A DNA stretch of 64,000 nt from Bacteroidales bacterium (lineage in GTDB: Bacteria; Bacteroidota; Bacteroidia; Bacteroidales; CG2-30-32-10). Positions within the stretch are counted from its first letter, which is position 1, and every line of letters starts with the position of its first letter. Positions 35,748-42,389 of this stretch are shown here, one piece after another. The position numbers were made by a program, and so were the translations under genes. The stretch covers positions 8,383-72,382 of the forward strand of contig DAOQAK010000012.1 in the NCBI GenBank assembly GCA_035353855.1, written 5' to 3'. The notes beneath the pieces are model-generated. The model saw only the letters and a program-made list of their open reading frames with translations, had not been told where the DNA came from and searched no databases.

Positions 35748-35996
35748 ATGGATACAGAAGTATATATTGGAACTATCCAATTATTTGGATTTTTTTTCGC
35801 CCCATCTGGGTGGCTATCATGTGAAGGTCAAACATTAAACATTACACAGTACCAGGCTTTATTTGCTTTAATTGGCAATACATACGGGGGTGATGGCAGA
35901 ACAACTTTTGCAGTTCCTAATCTGAATGGTGCAGCACCATTGCCAAACATGAAATATTATATAGCATTAACGGGACTCTATCCTACACGGGATTAA
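35748..35996 (+). CDS. Miniature phage tail-collar domain protein (copy 2)
   Basis: 82 residues, a tandem paralogue of the preceding gene: YIGTIQLFGFFFAPSGWLSCEGQTLNITQYQALFALIGNTYGGDGRTTFAVPNLNG and an identical PLPNMKYYIA block. Nucleotide divergence is substantial, so the duplication is not recent or the copies are under different selection. The two may form a hetero-oligomer. No signal peptide, no phage structural genes nearby. Confidence 0.82.
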   Translation: MDTEVYIGTIQLFGFFFAPSGWLSCEGQTLNITQYQALFALIGNTYGGDGRTTFAVPNLNGAAPLPNMKYYIALTGLYPTRD

Positions 35997-36030
35997 TTTA
36001 TCATTCATTTTTAATTTAAAAAATAGAATT

Positions 36031-37344
36031 ATGGCAGATATTAATATAGCTTTAAATAAACCAGCAACAGCAAGTAACTCTGTTGCTCCTTATACACCTG
36101 ATAAGGCTGTTGACGGAAAAGCATCTTCATCAACGCCTTTTAGCAGGTGGTTATGTAACTCTGTTCCGGGTTGGATTTGTATAAACCTGGGAGTTCCTGT
36201 ATTTACTAAACGATGGGTGGTTAAACATTTACCTTTAATAGGATGGACTGCACCTAATTTCGCAAACTCCGATTATAAACTTCAAGGAAGTAATGATAAT
36301 GTAAATTGGACAGATATTGACAGTATTGTTGGAAATACTGCCAGTACTACTGATCGTACATTTAACCCTATGTCATTTCAGTATTACAGGGTTTATTTCA
36401 CAAAAGGATTAAACACAAATACAAAGATGGCATCAATAGTTGAATTTGAATTATACCAGTATTTCAGTAGTTTTCTTTCTGCATTAACAGTTAGTTCAGG
36501 TACATTATCACCAACATTCAATAAAACTACTCTTAGTTATACTGATACAGTTCCATATAGTGTTAATAGTATAACTGTAACACCTACAGCCGAAAATGCA
36601 CAGGCAATAATTAAGGTTAATAATGTTTTGGTGCCAAGTGGTAGCGCTTCGCAAGCAATTCCATTAAATATTGGAGCAAATACAATTTCAATTTCAGTAT
36701 CTGCTTATGATGGTACTATTACAACATATACAATTACTGTTAATAGAGCTGATAGTGCTTATCTGTCATCGTTGACAGCACAGTCAGGGAATCCTATAAC
36801 ATTGATTCCTGCATTTTCAAAAACAGAATTTAATTATACGGCTAGTGTTGGTTATGATGTTACAGGAATGACAGTAACACCAACATCTGAAAATCCAAAT
36901 GCTACAATTAAAGTAAATAATTCTGTTGTGGTAAGCGGTCAGGCATCGCAGAATATTCCTTTGAGTGTAGGCAGTAATACTATTACCATTCTTGTAACAA
37001 CTCCGGGAGGATTACAGCAAACCTATACTATTAATGTAACAAAAGCTGATAGCGCATACCTGAATACCTTGGTAATTAAATCAGGAGTAGCTACGTATAC
37101 GCTAAATCCTGGTTTTGCTCCGCAAACATTTAACTATACTTCAAGTGCAGGAAGTAAAAATAATGCGACTGTTACTCCTACTGCTCAATCGGCTACTGCT
37201 GTTGTAAAAGTAAATGGTACACAAATAACAACAAGCCAGCCTTCAGTTACTGTTCCGATAAATAACGGAACAAATACAATTACAATAGAAGTTACAAATG
37301 GTGGTTTTACAAATTCATACATTGTAACAATTACTAAACCCTAA
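36031..37344 (+). CDS. Discoidin (F5/8 type C)-like plus three cadherin-like beta-sandwich repeats
   Basis: 437 residues. Residues 1-145 resemble an F5/8 type C (discoidin) carbohydrate-binding module (NIALNKPATASN ... KAVDGKASS ... WICINLGVPV ... YKLQGSNDNVNWT ... YYRVYF). Three repeats of about 90-95 residues follow, each with a [SA]-L-T/LV start, FN/FNYT, VTPT-x-ENAxAxIKVNN, SGxAS, IPL-x-[IV]GxNxIxI and a closing YTI-[TN]V strand, as in cadherin-like beta-sandwich domains. This is adhesin architecture, yet the protein begins MADINIALNKPA with no signal peptide and no T9SS tail. It follows the collar genes by 35 bases, suggesting a joint, unusual export or assembly route. Confidence 0.8.
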   Translation: MADINIALNKPATASNSVAPYTPDKAVDGKASSSTPFSRWLCNSVPGWICINLGVPVFTKRWVVKHLPLIGWTAPNFANSDYKLQGSNDNVNWTDIDSIVGNTASTTDRTFNPMSFQYYRVYFTKGLNTNTKMASIVEFELYQYFSSFLSALTVSSGTLSPTFNKTTLSYTDTVPYSVNSITVTPTAENAQAIIKVNNVLVPSGSASQAIPLNIGANTISISVSAYDGTITTYTITVNRADSAYLSSLTAQSGNPITLIPAFSKTEFNYTASVGYDVTGMTVTPTSENPNATIKVNNSVVVSGQASQNIPLSVGSNTITILVTTPGGLQQTYTINVTKADSAYLNTLVIKSGVATYTLNPGFAPQTFNYTSSAGSKNNATVTPTAQSATAVVKVNGTQITTSQPSVTVPINNGTNTITIEVTNGGFTNSYIVTITKP

Positions 37345-37360
37345 CAAGTTTTGTATTAAT

Positions 37361-37399
37361 AAAGTCAGTCGTGTTTTATATATGGCTGGCTTTATTTTT
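37361..37399 (+). terminator. Terminator of the methyltransferase-collar-adhesin operon
   Basis: AAAGTCAGTC (37361-37370) pairs with GGCTGGCTTT (37384-37393) through 10 pairs, two of them G-U, followed by T-rich sequence. It separates the signal-less genes from the T9SS cargo gene. Confidence 0.75.
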
Positions 37400-37425
37400 A
37401 TAAATAAAAATATAAAGTAAATCAT

Positions 37426-38496
37426 ATGAAAAAAATATTTTTAGAAAATAGCAATAGAGATAAAAAAATAAAACATAAAATAATTTATTTGTTATTCTTT
37501 TTTGTTTTTGTTTTTATTGGTGTAAGAGCGCAAACTACAATATATGCAACTATGGATGCATATAGAGATAATTCTATTGATGCAGGCTTTTCTATTTATA
37601 ATGATGTAATGACATTATATCTGGATAATGAGTTTTCAGGTTCAACAATTGTAAATTATATAGGTGATGTTACTAATTATGGAATATCAGAATGTAAAGC
37701 TGCATTAAAATTTTCATTGCCTGGAAGTTCATTGGTAGTATCGAGTGCAAAACTTAAACTTAAAATTATTGATGTAACCAGCAGCCCTACTATTACTATT
37801 AAATCAACTGATGATAATGATTGGGAGCAAAGTGCCGTAGAAATGAATTCAACATTTCCCGATTTAGTAAATTCATCTACACTTGTATCAGGAGCAGCAA
37901 TTGTTGCAGGTGATGAAGGAACATGGAAAGAATTTGATATTACAGATTTTGTAGAATCAGAAATTAGTACTTCTGATCATATAATTTCACTTGTAATTTC
38001 AGGTACCTCGTCATTAAATAACTATTTCAATTTTGTTGCAGATGATGATGCCTCAGGAGATAAAGCTGAATTAGTACTTACGTTTTACCCTGCTACTTCT
38101 ACGTTTCAGACAAACGGCAACTGGTCAACATCGGGTAACTGGAACAATGGGCTTCCCGGTGAGGAAACAGATGTTATAATAAATGCTAATTGCACATTAG
38201 ATCAAAATGCAGAAGTTGATGATATAATTATAAATGCAGGAAAACAACTGACTATTAATTCTGGTAAAACATTAAATGCAGGGGGTAATTTTACTATTAA
38301 AAGCAATTCAAGCAGTGAAGGTTCATTTATTGATAATGGTACTTTGAGCGTAAGCGGTACTATAAGCGTTGAACGTTATGTAAGCTCAAACAGCAGCAGT
38401 CACTGGGAATATATTTCTTCGCCTATACCTTCTGCATCATCTGATTTATTTACATCATCATCACCGACTATTCGAAACCTTTATTATTCAAATTAA
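37426..38496 (+). CDS. T9SS cargo protein, N-terminal part (ends at an in-frame TAA)
   Basis: 356 residues. Signal peptide to about residue 35 (FFFVFVFIGVRAQ). Residues about 37-225 look like a DNRLRE/CBM96-type carbohydrate-binding module (YATMDAYRDNSI, AALKFSLP, KLKLKI, WKEFDITDFVE). A region with GNWSTSGNWNNGLPGEETDVIIN and a stack of short beta turns follows, as in large surface proteins of this phylum. The frame stops at TAA 38494-38496, but the same frame continues at once to 39642 with fitting sequence, so the ancestral protein was about 738 residues. Either a nonsense mutation or a base error. If real, the truncated product lacks the sorting signal and cannot be anchored by T9SS. Confidence 0.75.
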   Translation: MKKIFLENSNRDKKIKHKIIYLLFFFVFVFIGVRAQTTIYATMDAYRDNSIDAGFSIYNDVMTLYLDNEFSGSTIVNYIGDVTNYGISECKAALKFSLPGSSLVVSSAKLKLKIIDVTSSPTITIKSTDDNDWEQSAVEMNSTFPDLVNSSTLVSGAAIVAGDEGTWKEFDITDFVESEISTSDHIISLVISGTSSLNNYFNFVADDDASGDKAELVLTFYPATSTFQTNGNWSTSGNWNNGLPGEETDVIINANCTLDQNAEVDDIIINAGKQLTINSGKTLNAGGNFTIKSNSSSEGSFIDNGTLSVSGTISVERYVSSNSSSHWEYISSPIPSASSDLFTSSSPTIRNLYYSN

Positions 38497-39642
38497 TCAA
38501 CAAATTCATGGAGTAATTATTCAACAACATCGACAGGTAATTTAGAAGTCATGCGAGGCTATGCAAGAAAATATGTTAATGGAGAAACAGGCAGCGACGA
38601 TGTGATAACTTTTACCGGAACATCATTAAACACTGGCAGTTTATCCATATCAAATCTTACAGGAACAACTATATCTTCTGTTTTCAACGGATGGAATCTT
38701 GTGGGGAATCCCTATCCCAGCGCAATTGACTGGGACGCATCGTCGGGCTGGAGCAAAAGTGATTTTTATAATTCGTATTATGTCCGTACAAATGGTACTT
38801 ATAGTTCTTACGCATACGATTTAGGAACTCATGATGCAACAAGATATATTCCGCCAATGCAGGCGTTTTGGGTAAGAGCCTTGTCGGAAGGCACATTCAC
38901 GCTTACATGCAATAACGATGTAAGAGTTCACAGCAACCAAAATATTTACAAACCTGCAAGTACAGACAACACTCTTCATCTTTCAATTACAAATAACACC
39001 AATGGATTTGATGATGATACATACATCCGTTTCAAACCAGAAGCTACAGAAAATTTCGACAGTCAATACGATGCTTATAAAATGTTTGCCGATGATATTA
39101 ATTATCCGCAGATATATACTCATGCAGATAATGATGATTATTCAATAAATAATCTAAGCAACATAAACGGTGAGCGCAATATTCCAATTGGCTTTAAAAT
39201 ATCTGTCAGTGGTCAGTTTACCATTACTGCTGATTTAGTTTCTTCATTCACTGATAACGGAAACACAGTTTTTCTTGAAGATACACAAGAAAATATTCTT
39301 CAGGATTTATCAGTCAAAAATTCATACACATTTAATTCTGATGCCACATCGGGTTTATCGCGCTTCATCATACATTTTAACCCGTCAATTACTAACATTA
39401 CAGAAAATACAGATGAAAAGGTTTGTATTTATTCGTACCAAAATGAAATTCATGTAAAAGCAACAGAAATGCTTGATGGAGAGATAAGCATTTATAATAT
39501 GTTGGGACAAATAGTTTCAATAAAAAAATTATCAGGAAATAATTCTGCTGTTATTTCACTCAATAAGGAATGCGCTGTGTATACGGTGAAATATACCTCT
39601 GACAAAAAAAGTATTACAAGACGAATTATTATTAACCGTTAA
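38497..39642 (+). pseudogene. T9SS cargo protein, C-terminal part in the same frame after the stop
   Basis: The frame continues directly from the TAA at 38494-38496 (STNSWSNYSTTSTGNLEVMRGYARKY...); the first ATG is at 38551. It contains GWNLVGNPYPSAIDWDA, a motif frequent just before T9SS tails, and ends with a type A sorting domain (VCIYSYQNEIHVKATEMLDGEISIYNMLGQIV ... AVYTVKYTSDKKSITRRIIINR). It has no signal peptide of its own, so it is only meaningful as part of the upstream protein. Confidence 0.72.
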
Positions 39643-39644
39643 TC

Positions 39645-39650
39645 AGGAGG
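39645..39650 (+). promoter_or_regulatory. Strong Shine-Dalgarno (AGGAGG) before the 61-residue peptide gene
   Basis: AGGAGG lies 8 bases before the ATG at 39659. Most genes in this window lack such a sequence, as is usual in Bacteroidota, so it stands out and argues that the peptide is made in quantity. Confidence 0.6.
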
Positions 39651-39658
39651 AATTATAA

Positions 39659-39844
39659 ATGAAAAATAAAAATATTGCTGAAAAAAAAATAAAGAAAAAT
39701 TATTTCAAACCTGATTTTATTACAATAAAATTAGATAAGGATGTTTCTATTTTTATGTCATCAGCAAACCCTTTTTGTGATCCTGAAGAAGCATCTATTC
39801 ATGAAAATTCTGAAATCAATCCATACAAATTATTTAAAAGTTAA
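39659..39844 (+). CDS. Small peptide of 61 residues, unknown
   Basis: Starts 17 bases after the T9SS cargo gene with a perfect Shine-Dalgarno. The sequence has a lysine-rich N-terminal third (KNKNIAEKKIKKNY), then KPDFITIKLDKDVSIFMSS, and a short acidic tail with one cysteine (ANPFCDPEEAS). The layout (conserved leader-like KP-x-x-x-IKLD-x-x-[VI]S-x-x-MSS, variable tail) is reminiscent of peptide families in Bacteroidota whose members differ mostly after the SS, and of RiPP precursors, but no modifying enzyme other than the methyltransferase upstream is present. Function not known. Confidence 0.6.
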   Translation: MKNKNIAEKKIKKNYFKPDFITIKLDKDVSIFMSSANPFCDPEEASIHENSEINPYKLFKS

Positions 39845-40012
39845 GTTGCATAAAAAGTACTACGACTTTCTTTACAATAAAATTAACGTACTTATAATAT
39901 TTTGATCAATATAAAAAATGAAGATTGATAGTTTGTATAAGAAGTTGAAGAATTATTTAGAAATATTTCGAGTAATAAAAATAGAGTTCCTATACAATAA
40001 ATAAAAATGTAT

Positions 40013-40089
40013 AAAAAGTGGAGCAGATCCCACTCCGCAGTGGCGGAAAAAACGGGCCGAAACCGAAAAGCCTTATGAGTAGGGAATAA
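40013..40089 (+). ncRNA. Hairpin-rich leader element, copy A
   Basis: A 77-base element in front of the stefin-like gene. Predicted helices: AGTGG (40017-40021) with CCACT (40030-40034); CCGC (40035-40038) with GCGG (40043-40046); GGGC (40054-40057) with GCCT (40070-40073). A near-identical element lies at 40501-40577. The last bases of the conserved GCCTTAT are 29 bases from the ATG in both copies. It does not match any riboswitch known to me. Confidence 0.6.
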
Positions 40090-40104
40090 AAAAATAATAA
40101 AATT

Positions 40105-40392
40105 ATGTCAACAGAAAAAGAACAAGTTTTAGTAGGTGCATGGTCAATTTACACAAGTAAAATTGATGAACAGGCACAGCAAGCATTCAAAGAAGCTACA
40201 CATGGGCTGGTTGGGGTTTCTTATAGCCCTGTAGCAGTATCTCAACAGGTTGTTGCAGGAATGAACTACAGATTTTTTTGTAACACAAAGCTAATTACTC
40301 CAATTTATTTAAATGGAGCCGCAATTGTATCTGTTTATAAACCTTTAAAGGGTGAAGCTCATATCACATCAATTACACCAATCCATTTATAA
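40105..40392 (+). CDS. Stefin (cystatin, I25)-like cysteine-peptidase inhibitor
   Basis: 95 residues, no signal peptide. The stefin layout is present: N-terminal Gly11 (VGAWS), a helix (about 18-33), then SQQVVAGMNYRFFC with the cystatin QxVxG motif as QVVAG (48-52) followed by NY, and VYKPLKGEAHITS (77-89) at the second binding loop position (compare VF-x-SLP in human stefins). These three regions form the wedge that blocks papain-like active sites. A secreted C1A peptidase is encoded 6 kb away. The intact motif order is persuasive; inhibitory activity is inference. Confidence 0.65.
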   Translation: MSTEKEQVLVGAWSIYTSKIDEQAQQAFKEATHGLVGVSYSPVAVSQQVVAGMNYRFFCNTKLITPIYLNGAAIVSVYKPLKGEAHITSITPIHL

Positions 40393-40398
40393 ATATGT

Positions 40399-40446
40399 AA
40401 AGTATACGTTCGGTAGAATTAAATATACTAGCGAACGTATACTTTT
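40399..40446 (+). terminator. Hairpin terminator after the stefin-like gene
   Basis: AAAGTATACGTTCG (40399-40412) pairs perfectly, 14 bp, with CGAACGTATACTTT (40432-40445); the loop is 19 bases and TTTT closes the stem. It implies that the next gene, with its own leader copy, is a separate unit. Confidence 0.65.
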
Positions 40447-40500
40447 AAACTTATGTTGCTTAAATAAAATAAAATTTATAAAAAAGTAAATAAAATAATT

Positions 40501-40577
40501 AAAAAGTGGAGCTGAAACCACTCCGCTGTAGCGGAAACAAACGGGGCAAAACCATAAAGCCTTATAAATGGAAAAGT
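40501..40577 (+). ncRNA. Hairpin-rich leader element, copy B
   Basis: Second copy of the element seen at 40013-40089, before the frameshifted gene at 40594. Helices: AGTGG (40505-40509)/CCACT (40518-40522), CCGC (40523-40526)/GCGG (40531-40534), GGGC (40544-40547)/GCCT (40559-40562). Differences from copy A fall mainly in loops and linkers. Distance to the ATG is the same. Confidence 0.6.
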
Positions 40578-40593
40578 AAATAAATATAAAACT

Positions 40594-41403
40594 ATGGACT
40601 TAAAAGAAAAAACAAAAAAAACTGATAGCAGCAAATTAGCAACTTCTGGACAAATCAGGACCATACAGGAAATGTGGAATGCAGCTGTTGATTATTTCTA
40701 TACAGGGAAAAGTGATATTGAAGCTATGAAGGCTATTTATAACAGGATGATTACCTCTCCGTATCTTGGCGTGCAGGATATTTCAGATGTATGTAGTGGT
40801 GTATATGCCGATTCATATTGGCAAGACATCTGTCTGAATTCCTCTATACTATCCAGCCATTTACAAACAGCGCTGGGACTTTCATCAGATGTAGCCAATG
40901 TATATGCTAATAATTCAATTCGTCAATGGCGGGGAATATACAGCCGCAAAAATGCTTCAGATACCGGGACAATACCAACAATTGGTGATTATTATTCGAG
41001 CATTGATATTGTTTGTACAGGAAAACAGCCAAAAGAACCGGATGAACTTATTAGTAACTGGAATGTGCCTATTTGGGTAAATCCGGTGATAGGGAAAAAC
41101 TATCTTTACATAAGGTGTTCAAATGTTCAGTTTTTAAATAAAATAGTAAACCCGAGAGTTCAGGTGTTTTACACATATGGTGGATTTAATCAACCACCCA
41201 GCACTTGGACACAAATTAAAACGTATGACGGAGGCAGTGATGAAGGAGAAGTTTATATCAGTAATGATAAAACAGGTCCTATGCCTTTAAATACAAAAGG
41301 GGTTTCAGAAGCTTTTAGTTTTGAACCATTAAAAACAGATCACGGTTGTATATTATCAGGAATAACAACAGAATTCTTAACAAAAATAACCCAAAGAATA
41401 TAA
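40594..41403 (+). CDS. Unknown protein, N-terminal part (frameshifted)
   Basis: 269 residues ending ...EFLTKITQRI and a TAA. No signal peptide and no family recognised. The first 130 residues are helical and mention repeated alpha segments (SGVYADSYWQDICLNSSIL; LQTALGLSSDVANVYANNSI); the rest is beta-rich with WVNPVIGKNYLYIRCSN. The adjacent frame continues smoothly with NNPKNITAGNWNYATYVTRNGSA if one A is added to the A5 run at 41382-41386, so the full protein would be about 439 residues. The frame break is a real mutation, a sequencing error in a homopolymer, or frameshifting. Confidence 0.65.
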   Translation: MDLKEKTKKTDSSKLATSGQIRTIQEMWNAAVDYFYTGKSDIEAMKAIYNRMITSPYLGVQDISDVCSGVYADSYWQDICLNSSILSSHLQTALGLSSDVANVYANNSIRQWRGIYSRKNASDTGTIPTIGDYYSSIDIVCTGKQPKEPDELISNWNVPIWVNPVIGKNYLYIRCSNVQFLNKIVNPRVQVFYTYGGFNQPPSTWTQIKTYDGGSDEGEVYISNDKTGPMPLNTKGVSEAFSFEPLKTDHGCILSGITTEFLTKITQRI

Positions 41404-41912
41404 CTGCCGGAAATTGGAATTATGCAACATATGTTACCCGTAATGGTAGCGCTGCATGGCATAATTTTGATGCACAAAAAAGTGTTACTTCTAATTTGGT
41501 TTTTTATAACCAGGATGGCGCTCCTGAAGTATTTTCTTTTATCGTAAATTGTCGTAACGTTCCGACTGGCTCAAAAATAGGGATTAAGAGTACTGACCCG
41601 AAATGTTCTTTCGACAGTGGTCTTATTGAAATTAACAACCCTTTCCAACAAATATCACATCAGGTAACTGTTCCGCCAAATTATAAAGGTGATTTAATTA
41701 TAACAATGACAGATAAACATGGGAATATGCTTCCTGCAAATTCAGTAGTTGAAATAAGCATGAAATGGATTTTGAATAAAGGTCATAAGACATATGCTAA
41801 AGCTTTGAAACATATGGATGCTGTTGAAAATGCAATTAATTCAGAAGAACTGGCTTTACATTTAGGTAGTTTCACCCTTGTAGGTGGAGGTAAAGAGATT
41901 TCCGAAAATTAA
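41346..41912 (+). pseudogene. Unknown protein, C-terminal part after the frameshift
   Basis: The frame that continues the preceding gene after the A-run at 41382-41386. It has no believable start codon; the only candidate is a TTG at 41346. It encodes a beta-sandwich-like segment (SAAWHNFDAQKSVTSNLVFYNQDGAPEVFSFIVNC ... LIITMTDKHGNMLPANSVVEISMKWIL) and a helical C-terminus. It closes the accessory cluster before a long hairpin. Confidence 0.6.
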
Positions 41913-41919
41913 TTTTCAC

Positions 41920-41963
41920 TTATTCTTTGTTGATTTGTATAATAGCAAATCAACAAAGAATAA
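41920..41963. terminator. Long perfect hairpin closing the accessory cluster
   Basis: An 18-bp perfect inverted repeat, TTATTCTTTGTTGATTTG (41920-41937) with its complement at 41946-41963 and an 8-base loop. Few T's follow on either side, so termination strength is uncertain, but no other terminator follows the gene. Confidence 0.6.
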
Positions 41964-42202
41964 TAAAATAGATTTAGAATGTCATTAAATTTATATCAAT
42001 TGTTAATTTAAAAAACCTAAAGGATATTTTAAATTTTACAATGGTTATGCCTATAAAATATATGCAATCGTTATTATTTCTACGTGTATAAAAATAAAAT
42101 ATGGGAAAAGTTAAGCGTCTTGATTTTTTACTAACTTTTTTACGCACTCCAAAACAGCACTCCAACGTGTTTTGTAGGGTATTACCGTATATATAAAATA
42201 CG
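41964..42202. other. Non-coding stretch between the cluster and tRNA-Ala
   Basis: About 240 bases without a supportable gene. It contains a doubled CACTCCAA (about 42145 and 42158) and is otherwise featureless. A 31-codon frame at 42101 (plus) has no support. Confidence 0.4.
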
Positions 42203-42248
42203 AACGCCGAAACTTCTTTAGCCTTATATTGGCTTGCGTTTCGGCGTT
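42203..42248 (-). terminator. Terminator of tRNA-Ala
   Basis: AACGCCGAAAC (42203-42213) pairs with GTTTCGGCGTT (42238-42248), with a nested AGCC/GGCT stem inside. On the minus strand it follows the tRNA 3' end and runs into a T-rich stretch. Confidence 0.75.
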
Positions 42249-42250
42249 TG

Positions 42251-42324
42251 TGGAGCGTACGAGGGTCGAACTCGTGACCTCCAGACTGCCAGTCTGGCAC
42301 TCTAGCCAACTGAGCTAACGCCCC
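42251..42324 (-). tRNA. tRNA-Ala (GGC anticodon)
   Basis: 74 bases on the minus strand. The acceptor GGGGCGT pairs with ACGCTCC (one G-U), the D-arm is TAGCTCAGTTGGCTAGA, the anticodon stem CCAGA/TCTGG encloses CTGGCAG with anticodon GGC, and the T-arm has GAGTTCGACCCTC. CCA is not encoded. CAAAAATA at 42337-42344 (TATTTTTG on the minus strand) is the candidate -7 element. The 3' end of the gene faces the accessory region. Confidence 0.93.
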
Positions 42325-42389
42325 ATTTATAGTTTGCAAAAATATAAAATAAATTCAAATGGTTCATTTGTATTTTTAATACTGCTGAA

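Noticed and set aside
35479..35996. Prophage tail region
   Set aside because: Only the compact collar domains are phage-like; no capsid, terminase, sheath, tube or integrase genes are nearby.
39918..40004. 28-codon frame (MKIDSLYKK...) before RNA leader copy A
   Set aside because: No ribosome site, promoter match or family similarity; too short to support.
40013..40577. Cyclic-di-GMP or other known riboswitch
   Set aside because: The GGGC-AAACC-AAAGCC words recall GEMM riboswitches, but the tetraloop-receptor layout and helix order do not fit.
42150..42330. Integrase or attachment site at tRNA-Ala
   Set aside because: No recombinase gene and no duplicate of the tRNA 3' end were found within the window.
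41974..42339. 121-codon minus-strand frame
   Set aside because: It runs straight through tRNA-Ala and its terminator, and the translation matches no family.
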